Shown piece after piece: positions 34,529 through 44,697 of a stretch of 64,000 nucleotides of DNA. Every line of letters begins with the position of its first letter. Position 1 is the stretch's first letter. The stretch covers positions 1,140,052 to 1,204,051 of the forward strand of contig NW_020653415.1 in NCBI RefSeq assembly GCF_003589595.1. Direction: 5' to 3'. The position numbers and the translations under genes are program-made. The notes beneath the pieces were generated by a model. The model was not told the origin of the DNA. It did no database searches and saw only the letters and a program-made list of their open reading frames with translations. Origin of the DNA: Hyposmocoma kahamanoa (taxonomy: Eukaryota; Arthropoda; Insecta; Lepidoptera; Cosmopterigidae).

Positions 34529-36066
34529 AGAAAAAAAGGATTTCTACTAATAAGAAAGAGCAATTTCTCAAAATATTTGCTAATTCTGAAAAAATATTTG
34601 TTAAAAGTAAGAAAATATTGTCACTACAAAAATGCTGCTTATCTTTTTCTAATATAATTTTACTCTTAACTTTATTCTAACTTTGAGACAAATACGTTCA
34701 CTTCAAGATTTTATTTCATTTCTAATCAATTAATTGGACATTACTTACATCAAGAAATTTTTACCTCTTACATCAAATTTAAATAATCTTAAATGAATTC
34801 AAAATTTCTTGGGTGTATTTGAAGAAAATATATTCTTAAACAAAAGAAGAAGTAGTTTTCTATACAGATTAATATTCTAAATTCTAGAGTATATTCTTAA
34901 AGCAACATTTCGTTGCGTTTTCATAGTCAATGATGTCGTGACATGTCGCCGAAGCCGCACACGGTAACGTTTGCTTTTACTTGTGCTTGTAATCATAAAA
35001 ATCATAAACAGTCATTTGTCCAAAGAAACAATACGTAGTATCTCTAGTTTGTTAGGGTGTTATTTATAGTCATATTTTACGAAATTTGGTTACAGCATGA
35101 AATCAAACTACATTTGTAACAAGCACAACTTTAACATGCAATTAGTTGCGTCACGCCACTGCTAGATGGCATTAGTTGTACTCTGAAACGCGCTATCGTT
35201 TTGTTAACTTCAATAGTATAAAGTCATCTCATATATTTTGAATTGTTAGTGCTTTCAGCCGCTGTAGCATTTATTTATACGGCACTGAATGGTCCTGAAG
35301 TATGGTTGGGCACTGAACTGGTGTTTTCACGCCAGTGAGACATATTGTTGGGTACATAACCCTATAAATTTACCCTTTTTGAAATTAGAAAACATAAATC
35401 TTCAGTCAAATAATTAAGTACCTCTCAATTTTACATTCATTTTTTTTTTCAAATCAAAATCGGACATTTCTAATAACAAACAAATATTTTGTTGAATCTA
35501 GAGTGGCTTTGTGACTTGAAGTAAATTAATTTGCTCTTGGATTAAATATTTCTGTCTTATAACAAAAATACACTTTTGAGACATTTTTTTACTATTATCA
35601 AGTAATTATTCTCTAGCGTCTATAGGGAGAGGATTGTTTTGTTGGATTTAATAAATTTGTCTTCATATAAAGAATTTTGTCTTTTTCTAAGTAATCTGTT
35701 TTTACCGTGTAGTGCGTGGCCATGAGTGTGTGTATTATTTATTTATTTTTCCTCTGCATTGAGACGGGTACCTGTGATTTCTCAATGTGTAAAATAATAT
35801 GTTGTTTACATTTCAATAATAATGTTTTAATTTTTGTTTACGAAACCTTAAGAACTTATTTTTCGTGCTACGTGTGGAGATTTGTAATTAGCACTTTCAT
35901 CTGTCACTTAACATAATATATCTATTGTTATATAAACAAATACTTAAACGAAAATAAATAAAACCAAAGGTTGTATATGGTAATCTTCTATATTATTTGA
36001 ATAATTAATAAATAGTTTGCTCTCTCTCACATTGCAGTGTCACAACGGGATGCTATATGTCTAATG
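34529..36066. other. unassigned AT-rich DNA
   Basis: A/T-rich sequence with many AAATATTTG-type words at 34560-34680. No gene is recognised. Confidence 0.4.
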
Positions 36067-36574
36067 CCTGGAATATACGAGGCTAGTTTTTCAAGTTAGG
36101 ATAGCAAGCTAGGAAGCTAGTAACTCTGGCGCCGCATATATAGAACTAGTTCCATTTCTAGGCTAGTAAGCTAGTGAGGAAGATAGTAAGATAGGTTCTC
36201 AAGCTAGGATACTTTAATAGGATGGGGTTCTATTATTTGCGCTACTAGTTTCCTCCAGCGCTGATTTTATTATCCTGGCTTGTGTAATAGCTTCGTGTGA
36301 CCGGTGAAGCTAGTATCCGATCGGCTAATATGTAGTGACGAGACATTTTGTTTACCCGACCGCTGACCGCGTATTTCTGAGAAAGAGTTTTTTTTTAAAT
36401 CTACATTTAAGGAATTTTACCATGTGTATTAATGGTAATGTCTCTCAAGAGAAAGAGTTAACATGCCGAAACTCAGTATAGTAATTAGTTCAAAATTAAT
36501 ATCTACAATTAACATTTGGAAACGCGATAAAATGGAATAAACGCGTTTACATACGAATAGGTATTTTTCACATC

Positions 36575-36650
36575 TACCTAGTTAGTTTACCGACGTTTCG
36601 GCCAGGTTGCACTGGCCGTGGTCACGGGCTGACTGGTGATACGGTGTTTG
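36575..36650 (+). repeat. 'CGAAACGTCGG' repeat, variant stem
   Basis: It contains TTTACCGACGTTTCGGCCAG, GTTGCACTGGCCGTGGTCAC and GGGCTGACTGG. On the minus strand the stem is GGCCAG/CTGGCC instead of the GGGaCCT/AGGgCCC of other copies, while CGAAACGTCGG and GTGACCACGG are unchanged. Confidence 0.75.
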
Positions 36651-36728
36651 CATCTCTATCTGTGCGGTGGAATCTTCATCCACCCGCATAACATTTTATC
36701 ACCAGTCACTTAAACTATATATTAAAAC

Positions 36729-36981
36729 CATTGACTTACAAATAAATGGGTCTAATACAAAAACCTACCAACCTATTTAAACGTAGTGACATGTAAAGGA
36801 ATATGAAAAAGCTAAAACGTTGAATTTAAATTGTAATGTAATGTCTAATTTTGCTTGCTTCGCTGTCAGTCGAACAAACGAAGACTAAAGCGTGAATGAC
36901 GCTCTGTATACGATTTTAACGCCCTATAAGTTCGGACACTTTTTAGCGCGGACCCGACGTCCATATAATTGTAAGTCAATG
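36729..36981 (+). mobile_element. CATTGAC MITE, copy 2 (253 bp)
   Basis: CATTGACTTACAAATAAATG starts the element and its inverted partner ends it. It is flanked by ATTAAAAC at 36721-36728 and 36982-36989, an exact 8-bp target duplication. About 30 bp are missing relative to the 56.7-kb copy. Confidence 0.95.
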
Positions 36982-37354
36982 ATTAAAACAATTGTGGAGA
37001 GGCATTTATGTGAAACGCCACTATTCCATAGTATAAAGAATGAATCTCTGCACAATTCAGTATTACAAAGAATATGTGGCAAATTATTAATAATCGCCAT
37101 AGAAGTAATAGTGTTTGTTTTACGAAAGCTCTTCATTACCATTCACAAACGTATTGTTACCTCAGTCAATGCAGTGATACTGGCTTAAAATTTACTGGCA
37201 TCATGTAAACCGTTCTAGCATGTACCAAGCTAGAACAGAGTTACTAGCTTGCGAACTTACTAGTACTAGCTGCTATCCTAGCTTGTAAAAGTAGCGTCGT
37301 GTATTCCGGGTATGAAGCGCAAAATTATGTAGGCAACGCAATAAATATAAATAT

Positions 37355-37485
37355 GAATAACAAACTACTAAATACTTAACAGGTTCGTCGCCGCCTGAGA
37401 TAACCTCTCAAGTGTCACAACCATACTTGTGCTAAAGTTTTATTATACCATTTAGTAACATTTTGTGTAACATGACAATTTCAGC
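37355..37485 (+). repeat. dispersed repeat H, copy 2
   Basis: Same order of words as 33906-34035 (CTACTAAATACTTAACAGG, GATAACCTCTCAAGTGTCAC, GTGCTAAAGTTTTATTA, ATTTTGTGTAACATGACAAT). Its flanks differ from copy 1. Confidence 0.75.
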
Positions 37486-37844
37486 TTAACATTTGCATTA
37501 GACTTGAGAGTACCAGTGCGTTGTTTTACTCGCGTATTACAATCCACAATAATTGCTGCTGGTGTTAAACTACGGAGGATTATGTTCCACAACCATAATC
37601 CAGGAAGTTACCGTCACAGAGAAGGAAAATTAAAAAGAAACGGATACTCATCTCTGGAGCTGTGTCGTCATTACCACAGAGAAGAGTTGACCAGTGCGAC
37701 GAGGACGGTTCCAAAAAGGTGGAAAAGAAAAAGAAGTACACCAGCTGAAACCTTAGTGGCACCGCCTCGACTGACCTCAATCACTTGCTGCGTCCAGCGA
37801 TACCGACGACATTGATATACGTGTCACGGCTTCATTACTCCACA

Positions 37845-38060
37845 AAGTCTGCCGATATTGTGGAGTATATACGGGAGAAAGCCAATGCTACCCTGAGGGT
37901 CTAGCAGTTGGGGTCCCGCCACAATGTAAATTTTAATTCAGGGAGCTCCAACTCAACATTTGTCGACTTCCACGAAGGATGAGTTTCCGCCGAAGGGGTC
38001 ATGTACTGACGTTTCCGAGGCCGGTTATCGGACACCCACGTTGCGTCACACGTCGCAGAC
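37845..38060 (+). pseudogene. non-LTR retrotransposon ORF1 fragment
   Basis: The plus frame reads RLHYSTKSADIVEYIREKAN, then ATLRV*QLGSRHNVNFN, then FHEG*VSAEGVMY*RFRGRL. The 'KSADIV', 'RHNVNF' and 'PKGV..RRFRGRL' blocks are those I know from ORF1-like proteins of insect CR1-type LINEs, which bind element RNA. Three in-frame stops and a deletion make it a pseudogene. The 103-codon frame just upstream (37504-37815) is not recognised. Confidence 0.55.
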
Positions 38061-38237
38061 AATATGTGTAAATAATAATTATTAGACATAAGTGTTTTAT
38101 TGTATTATTATGTATGTTAGTCTAATTTATGTATTTATGGATCTTTGTAACCTAAATACAAATAATTAAATGAACTTACTTACTTTGAACCTAAGTAACA
38201 TGAGATATTTGAAGATCTCATCTGACTCATGCATAGG

Positions 38238-38320
38238 TGAGGTAGCAGTGGACCTCCTTTATTGAAAAGTTCGTTCTGGAAAGTACTGCCACCTTACCTA
38301 TTTCTGCCGCCAAGCAGAAT
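38238..38320 (+). mobile_element. SINE-A, 5' fragment only
   Basis: AGGTAGCAGTGGACCTCCTT, AAGTACTGCCACCTTACCTA and TTCTGCCGCCAAGCAG are present, then the homology stops abruptly. Most copies lack the 5' end, so a 3'-lost copy is the exception. Confidence 0.8.
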
Positions 38321-38749
38321 GAATCTGAATTTGTTTGGACTAGTCATTAAAATATAAAGGTCACACTTTATTACCGTCTTAAAGCCGCGTGTACTTCAAA
38401 ATATACATAATAAGTGAAGTGATTCAGACCATATATAATTATGATCACGTAAACATTATTATGAAAATATCACATTAAAATTTAGAGCTATTCTATTGTA
38501 GAGGTATCTATATTGTCGGGGATAGTGCAATTACGCTAATAATAAATATAAATAACTAGCATTGGATAAGTCCACGTATCTGACAAATGTAGCCAATTTG
38601 AGTTTTGCATGCCAGTGCACTTAGTTATAAGATTGGGACCCGCCTTCTTAACGCCAGTTGCAAATTGATCAACAGAGTCTTTTAATTTAAAAAAATCATA
38701 CAAAATGAACAACATTTTAATAAATTTGACCAACTTCTCTGATTCTTCT

Positions 38750-38975
38750 CTTGGAATACAATAAAATCATACTTATTAGAAATTGAGTCTATCAGCATTA
38801 AAAAAAAGTCAATTTAATTCGTTTTGTATAAAAAATCATTTTATGAAATTTGTCCGACTTCTGCTGTCCCGATATTTTCGTCCCATACAAGGAAATGATC
38901 TTTACATAAAACTGAGTCGATCAGATCTAAGATTGAAAGAGACTAAAATTTTATTACTTGTACTCACGCTTGACT
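38750..38975 (+). repeat. dispersed repeat F, copy 2
   Basis: TACAATAAAATCATACTTAT, GAGTCTATCAGCATTAAAAA, TTATGAAATTTGTCCGACTT and CTGCTGTCCCGATATTTT match 51245-51470. The ACAATGAAATCATC-type half-repeat occurs twice inside, so the element is itself a partial duplication. Confidence 0.65.
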
Positions 38976-39470
38976 AAAAAATTGACTACGCCAAAATTGT
39001 TTTCACAAAAAAGACTTAATAGTTCCGAAGACAGTTCCCTTCCATCTTCTATGGTTTCTGATTTCCCCATACTGTTACATTTACAAAAAAAAGAAATTGC
39101 TGCAGGTACACATACCTGTATTATACGACTGTAGGGTATGTACAAAAATGCGTTTTTCAAAACATACTTGCATAAAGCATGTAATTATAATTTAGTACAT
39201 TTTTTATATAGAATTGGCGTTTAACGCTTTTCCCATAGTTTACTTGGTCTTAGAAAGATAATGAAAGAGAGATTTTTCTAATATCGATTCCAATTACCTC
39301 AACAAGAACATTGCCTGTCTAGTGAAGATAAATGGCCCAATATCATCGATCTATTCGTCACTCGGGACATCCGGTTCGCCATTGATTAATCTGGTGTTTA
39401 TATTACTAACAAGAAAACCTTAAGTAATTTAATGACTACGACTGGATTTGTCATTAATTCAAAGTTATAA
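38976..39470. other. unassigned AT-rich DNA
   Basis: No gene or shared repeat recognised. Confidence 0.4.
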
Positions 39471-39471
39471 A

Positions 39472-39585
39472 TAGGAAATGAAACTATTTTTCCGGATTTA
39501 AATCGCGTATATTTGTTTTTTCAAACAAACCGACGTTTCGGGCCCTTTATAGGTCCCTTGGTCACGGTTGACTGAGGTGGTACAG
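39472..39585 (+). repeat. 'CGAAACGTCGG' repeat, well-preserved copy
   Basis: AGGAAATGAAACTATTTTTC, CGGATTTAAATCGCGTATAT, TTTTCAAACAAACCGACG, TTTCGGGCCCTTTATAGGTC and GGTCACGGTTGACTG. It is nearly identical to the arms of the palindrome at 40.5 kb. Confidence 0.85.
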
Positions 39586-40052
39586 TCTTCAACCAGTTAT
39601 GTCTAATATTAATGCAAACCACCCTATTTTTTCACTATAGTTACTAACTATAGTGAACGATCACGAGTTGATCACGATGTTAAACATCAAATCAAAAAGG
39701 TAATGCTGGTCAAACAGAAAGAGACACCCTAAATCAGATTTGTTTTTTGTAACAATAAACATATTCATTAATTTCAAATGCTTTTAAATATTCATTGCGT
39801 TACATCAGTTATTCAGATTTACAATTATACGGAAAATTATTGGTTCGGTTGGATACGAATAAAATGTAAATTATTAATAAACTTGAATTATTATACTACG
39901 GTGTAGTACAAGTGCTAGACAAGGGGTGATTTTAAAAATGTATATTTTTAATATTTTTTAGCAGTATAATATTGTAATAGATTTGTCCACTAAGTTTGCA
40001 GAACAGGCCCGAAATTCAGCACAGATTCTTTTTTTGTTATAACATGAAGTTA

Positions 40053-40327
40053 CGACACAAACAAGTCGTGTGTCTGGTGGTTACACGCCTGTCCATAACA
40101 GTTGCAGTGCCACTCCGAGTTTTAAATCGTAAAGATCGTAGGGGCACTGCCACTACTCCCGTTACCCTGAGACATAGGTTGACAAGTCCCATGTGCCTGT
40201 AATTTCACTTGTCCTTTCAAACCGGAACGCAGTAATGCTCACATTACTGCTTGGTGGCAGAAATAGGTAAAGCGGCAATACTTTCCCTAGATGAACTCTT
40301 TCGCAAAGAACTCTATTGCTACTAAAT
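40053..40327 (-). mobile_element. SINE-A copy, near full length
   Basis: The plus strand begins ACAAACAAGTCGTGTGTCTG and ends GCAAAGAACTCTATTGCTAC. The CAGTAATG/CATTACTG hairpin is perfect. Confidence 0.85.
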
Positions 40328-40451
40328 GTTTGATTTTCATGTTTGATTTTTGATTTTTGTTTTACCAGATGTTTTTTTTATAAAATCAGGGGGCAACCTG
40401 AAAACCAGTGTTGAGCGACTTTTGTCGGTCAGTAGTGAATACTGCGACTGT

Positions 40452-40465
40452 CCCCCCCCCCCCCC
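40452..40465. repeat. poly-C run of 14
   Basis: Fourteen consecutive C bases. A homopolymer of this length in AT-rich DNA is prone to length error in assembly. Confidence 0.9.
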
Positions 40466-40495
40466 AACACAAATCAGTTAATTTTTTTAAATATT

Positions 40496-40711
40496 AAATG
40501 AAACTATTTTTCCGGATTTAAATCGCGTATATTTGTTTTTTCAAACAAATCGACGTTTCGGGCCCTTTACAAGTCCCATGGTCACGGTTGACACACACAT
40601 TTTGATTTGACACGGTCAACCGTGACCACGGGACCTGTAAAGGGCCCGAAACGTCGGTTTGTTTGAAAAAACAAATATACGCAATTTAAATCCGGTAAAA
40701 TAGTTTCATTT
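40496..40711. repeat. foldback of two 'CGAAACGTCGG' copies
   Basis: The arms 40496-40592 and 40615-40711 are two copies of the repeat facing each other, differing at only a few positions, with a 22-bp spacer. The 97-bp arms would form a long cruciform. The reverse 60-codon frame here is an artefact. Confidence 0.9.
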
Positions 40712-40894
40712 CCTATGTGTAACAATCGCGAAAACCTAAGAACTTTTATAAATATTCTCTTCATAATCTTGTTCGTGTTTTCTCTCTTATTATGTATTTT
40801 ACATGTGTGGAAATAAATTGTTTAAATGTTTTCTTTCATCAAAAAGTTCGTGGTAAATTTCAAATTAAATTTCGTACATAAATTTCGAGAAACT

Positions 40895-40985
40895 CAAAGG
40901 TACGAGCTCGAATTTGAACCCACGGTTTCTGCTTGAGAGGCGGCAGGTCAAAGCACTAGCGCCAAGTTACACGAGGAGAAAGTTT
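40895..40985 (-). mobile_element. tRNA-like SINE head
   Basis: The minus strand gives CTCGTGTAACTTGGCGCTAG (A-box region) and GTGGGTTCAAATTCGAGC (B box with stem partner). It is adjacent to GC-rich SINE-D-like sequence. Confidence 0.5.
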
Positions 40986-40999
40986 CCGCGCGGCGACAA

Positions 41000-41260
41000 C
41001 GATATTTAAATTCCTCTGAAGAAATCTTCCGGCCCGCCACGGACTCCGCTCAGTGACCACGCGGTCGTCGCGCGGGCCGCCGCATAGACCAAATTCAAGC
41101 CAGACTCGTCCGCGGGCCCGGAACGCTCACTTAAGTTAAAAAATAAACGCTAAACAAATAGAGCGTATTTTGCCATTACAGTTAGACGCACGCGGTCGCT
41201 GCGCGGCGGCAACGCGAACTCCGTAATTCGTGTCGAATAAGTGCGCCCTTAGATACCATA
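41000..41260 (+). mobile_element. SINE-D-like GC-rich remnants
   Basis: Blocks CGGACTCCGCTC, CGCGGTCGTCGCGCGGGCCG (about 41037-41080) occur. Then GCACGCGGTCGCTGCGCGGC and AATTCGTGTCGAATAAGTGC (41188-41250) match the 48.5-kb SINE-D copy read in reverse. This is a CpG-rich patch in AT-rich DNA. Confidence 0.5.
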
Positions 41261-41543
41261 GCTTTTTTTCGGTTACCGGTATGGAAATCTTTTACCGGTA
41301 CTTTGTACGTTCTATCTTATCTGGTTGTATTTTATGTTTCGTTTTAAAACGCGAATAAAAAAATATCTACATCCGTCCCTGCAGAAAACTCTTCGATAAA
41401 ATGAAAAGCGAACGTAAAAATATCAGTACTCTGTTCTTTTAAAAAAATACTTTTGAATTTTAGCCTAATATTGAAGAATAAACATTGAAAGATTATTTAT
41501 GACCCAAGTGCTGTACTAAAAATCTGAGGGACATTGGATTTAA

Positions 41544-41780
41544 CTGCCTCCTTGGCCAAACTGTTACCATACTGGTCTGCCACCCAGAGGTCCCTGGTTC
41601 TATTCGCGCCAGCAGAAATATTTGTATGACTTCCATTTATTTCTCTCGTGAGTCTGGGTGTAATTTGTGGTTACCTATAAAAATATAATATAATATGAAA
41701 AATAATAATATAATATGTCCATGGCACTGGGTTTCGTTAGTGCGGGGCTATGAGTGTGGGCGTTATTTATTATTAATTTT
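41544..41780 (+). mobile_element. SINE-B copy with tRNA head
   Basis: Head CTGCCTCCTTGGCCAAACTG, degraded B box CCCTGGTTCTATTCGCGCC, body GTCTGGGTGTAATTTGTGG. An AT-rich insertion of about 40 bp lies near 41680-41715. Tail GTGGGCGTTATTTATTATTA. Confidence 0.8.
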
Positions 41781-41787
41781 TTATTAC

Positions 41788-41936
41788 CACTGCGTCCGTC
41801 ATCCTGAGACATACGTTAACAAGTCTAATGTTCAAAACTGGAACGTAGTCAAACTCAAATGACTTCTTGGCGGCAAAAATAGGTAAAGTAGCAGTACTTC
41901 CCTTGATAAGTTCTCTCAAATCGAACTCTACAATTG
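41788..41936 (-). mobile_element. SINE-A copy, 3' end missing
   Basis: CACTGCGTCCGTCATCCTGA to GTTCTCTCAAATCGAACTCT is the 5' half in reverse. It begins exactly where the SINE-B tail ends, so SINE-B probably inserted into or truncated it. Confidence 0.8.
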
Positions 41937-42355
41937 ACAACAAATTGAAGTGTTTTTTAAGTATAAACTTATAATTCTAAAACAACAAACTCCTATATAT
42001 CTTTTCTCACACATTTCCAACCTAAAAACCGAACACCGTATTTCCTACTTAGTGCTGACAGCATACGTCGTGCAGGCAAACAAAGGAAGCCGTAACTTAC
42101 CGTCTTGCAGCTATGTGTGCCTGGTATGAAGGAAGCCTTATTACAGGTGCTGTAGCTTTTGTAACAAATGTTTGAAAGGGAATATTATGACTGGTCACAA
42201 GTCACCCATTAGCCCTTCCATGGACATGGTACTTAAATAGCACCGCATACATAAATGTCACTGCTTTCGTTTGTGTCGTAGTGCTTATATTTATTCTATA
42301 CGACACTGGAAAGGTATATGATACATATTAATACATATCATGATGATACATATTG
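41937..42355. other. unassigned DNA
   Basis: No gene or shared repeat recognised. Confidence 0.4.
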
Positions 42356-42357
42356 TT

Positions 42358-42558
42358 TTTTTAACGCACACGCTCGTTGTCCCGCAGCAGGGAAACCCTG
42401 TATCGCCGGGACACACACATAGACAACCACAAACTACACACAAACTCGCTAGAGAAATAAACGTAGGGCATATAAATATTTCTGCCGGCCTTGAAATCAA
42501 AGCCGGGACCTCTGACTATAGCAGTCCAGCATAGTAACCGTTCAGCCATGGAGACAGT
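42358..42558 (-). mobile_element. SINE-B copy, full length
   Basis: The plus strand reads AACGCACACGCTCGTTGTCC, AGGGAAACCCTGTATCGCC, CAACCACAAACTACACAC and a damaged B box (GAAATCAAAGCCGGGACCTC). It ends in ACCGTTCAGCCATGGAGACA, the reversed tRNA 5' end. Confidence 0.8.
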
Positions 42559-42816
42559 TAAGCTGAAACATTCTAGTTTTCGATATAACAAATAAAATTA
42601 GAGTTATAATTTTTTTTCTTAAAAAATTGCTTAAAATCGCTCTTGTTAAATAATTTCCAATTGCACGTTAGACGTTTTACCTTCCCAGCGCAGTATATAA
42701 TGATTATGCTTTATCACTGACAGCTGATCCCGTCAACATTTTAAAAAAATACGGCTATGACAGTACTAATATATTGGATTGGTACTAAAATATATGTGTT
42801 TTACAGAAAAAAATTG

Positions 42817-42850
42817 TTGTGAAATTTCACAAAAAATAATTGAATATGTT
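42817..42850 (+). mobile_element. SINE-C 3' end fragment
   Basis: GTGAAATTTCACAAAAAATA and ATTGAATATGTT match the SINE-C tail. Nothing of the tRNA head remains upstream. Confidence 0.5.
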
Positions 42851-42946
42851 CAGGACGAAAACGTGTTCGCGCCCATATGATTTATAATATGATTTATAAT
42901 ATTGTAATTTATTATTGTTAATTTCGTGTAAGATTTTGGTAAATAA

Positions 42947-43346
42947 NNNNNNNNNNNNNNNNNNNNNNNNNNNNNNNNNNNNNNNNNNNNNNNNNNNNNN
43001 NNNNNNNNNNNNNNNNNNNNNNNNNNNNNNNNNNNNNNNNNNNNNNNNNNNNNNNNNNNNNNNNNNNNNNNNNNNNNNNNNNNNNNNNNNNNNNNNNNNN
43101 NNNNNNNNNNNNNNNNNNNNNNNNNNNNNNNNNNNNNNNNNNNNNNNNNNNNNNNNNNNNNNNNNNNNNNNNNNNNNNNNNNNNNNNNNNNNNNNNNNNN
43201 NNNNNNNNNNNNNNNNNNNNNNNNNNNNNNNNNNNNNNNNNNNNNNNNNNNNNNNNNNNNNNNNNNNNNNNNNNNNNNNNNNNNNNNNNNNNNNNNNNNN
43301 NNNNNNNNNNNNNNNNNNNNNNNNNNNNNNNNNNNNNNNNNNNNNN
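42947..43346. other. assembly gap of 400 N
   Basis: Exactly 400 consecutive N bases. The open frames crossing it are artefacts of translating N. The round length suggests an estimated or default gap size. Confidence 0.98.
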
Positions 43347-43494
43347 AATTGTTGGACGAATTCAGTGTGTGGTTATTTCTGAGATCCCTTAAAGATATAC
43401 GAGCTATAGCTGTGGGGGAATTGGAATCTAATACTGTGCTACGACGACGTGGGTGAAAAAACCCTATGTCAAATCTCGGAGATCGGAAATTCCT

Positions 43495-43590
43495 TTGCAA
43501 TTTACAGTTGTGAGTAGCACTGCATAGGTGTCGCTTACCACCAGGAGCACGACTGTTCGTCCTGTCACTTGTTATCATAAAAAAAACATA
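43495..43590 (+). mobile_element. SINE-A, 3' fragment
   Basis: GTGAGTAGCACTGCATAGGT, TCGCTTACCACCAGGAGCAC and TTCGTCCTGTCACTTGTTAT plus an A-run. Confidence 0.75.
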
Positions 43591-43744
43591 TTCTAATATT
43601 TAATTTTACTGTAAACGCCGTTATTGTCCGTAAACGAAGTAAGACCAATTGCCACGCTCAGACTCTAATTTTGTGAAAGTTCTCGTACATACAGATAGCC
43701 TTACGTTGGTTTCTTTCACCGGTATAGCTATGTTATTAGTAATC

Positions 43745-43802
43745 CAATTTGCGTAATGACAGACGGTCAATAGAAAGGAAAGGCCTTTCATTACGCAAAT
43801 TG
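43745..43802. repeat. perfect 15-bp inverted repeat
   Basis: CAATTTGCGTAATGA (43745-43759) and TCATTACGCAAATTG (43788-43802) are exact inverts around a 28-bp loop that contains the smaller palindrome GAAAGGCCTTTC-like sequence. Confidence 0.9.
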
Positions 43803-44442
43803 TTGAATCAATTTCCATTTAGAAAATATCAGCAAAAAGGAAATACCTTACTAAACAGAACAAAATGTTCTATATAAAATTTATTTTTACACAAAAGTCA
43901 TTATTTATGAAAAATAATATTAGCCAAAGAAAACAAATCACACGATCACACGTTATTTATAGCTAGGATGCTTAGTACCATCATCACAGTCTGCTAAGAA
44001 CAGCAAATGCTTCCGTAAACAAAGGAAACGATCGTAATATGTTATCGCTTTGAAACTCATGCGAATCTGGCACAGAATGGAGTACGCAGTACCGGTAAAA
44101 TATATGGTCTCGGTAACTTTGCCCTCCCTACTTCTTTAGCCCTCGTCAAATAAAATTCTATTACAAAAAATGCTTAAAATGAATAATATAATATTTCTCC
44201 TGTGTATTTACGGACGTAATAAAGCTTGTAATTTATTTGTATAAAAAATAGCTTTATTACATAAAAATAACCTATGTGTATTGGAGCAGATACATTGTAT
44301 ATTTAATCTGTAGATTGGCAAGCAAGTATTATTGGCATTTGCATTTGTTATCCACAGGTAACTGCGTTAGAATTAAATTGTGTTGAATTTAAATCTCTGG
44401 GTAAAAATGTGTCGTGCACTTAAGCACTACAGCACCATATAT

Positions 44443-44461
44443 TGGCGCCCAACGTGAGACG
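44443..44461 (+). other. relic primer-binding site (tRNA-Lys type)
   Basis: TTGGCGCCCAACGTGAGAC is complementary to the 3' end of tRNA-Lys(CUU), including CCA, except in the last few bases. This site follows the 5' LTR in many gypsy-type retrotransposons. It is preceded by AT-rich DNA with AATAAA-type words and followed within 60 bp by a SINE-A. No gag or pol frame or second LTR is found, so it is at most a relic. Confidence 0.5.
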
Positions 44462-44507
44462 CTAGTGTAGAAGGGGGCAAAGTAAAGAGCTTTTCGTATG
44501 AGTCACG

Positions 44508-44697
44508 CTTCGTGCAAAAGAGTTCGTCCTGGGAAATACTGCCACCAGATAGACAAAGTAATGTGAGCATACAATGTTCCGGTGTTAAGGTGTAAGGTCT
44601 GATGGCAGTGCGTCTTAGATCTTCACGATTTGAAGCTTACGACGCTTACGATCAGGCGCACGATATCTTCTTATCAAGACGTGATTAAAAAAAATAA
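44508..44697 (+). mobile_element. SINE-A copy, heavily deleted
   Basis: AAAGAGTTCGTCCTGGGAAA, ACTGCCACC, AATGTGAGCATACAATGTTC, TGGCAGTGCGTCTTAGATCT and CAGGCGCACGAT are in order with several deletions, ending in an A-run. Confidence 0.75.

Larger units (their letters stand above)
36067..37310. mobile_element. candidate 1.24-kb inverted-repeat element rich in AGCTAG words
   Basis: The left end CCTGGAATATACGAGGCTAG and the right end (other strand CCCGGAATACACGACGCTAC) are inverted relatives. Similarity continues about 45 bp inwards (AAGYTAGGATAGCA, GCTAGTAACTCTG). Both end regions are packed with CTAG words. The interior contains two unrelated repeats (36.6 and 36.7 kb) that look like later insertions. 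No transposase or clear target duplication. Confidence 0.55.

Noticed and set aside
36067..36240. CTAG cluster as a restriction-site artefact or simple satellite
   Set aside because: The words are irregularly spaced and mirrored at 37200-37310, which fits terminal regions of one element better.
42850..43578. 242-codon reverse frame and 155-codon forward frame
   Set aside because: Both are created by translating the 400-base N gap.
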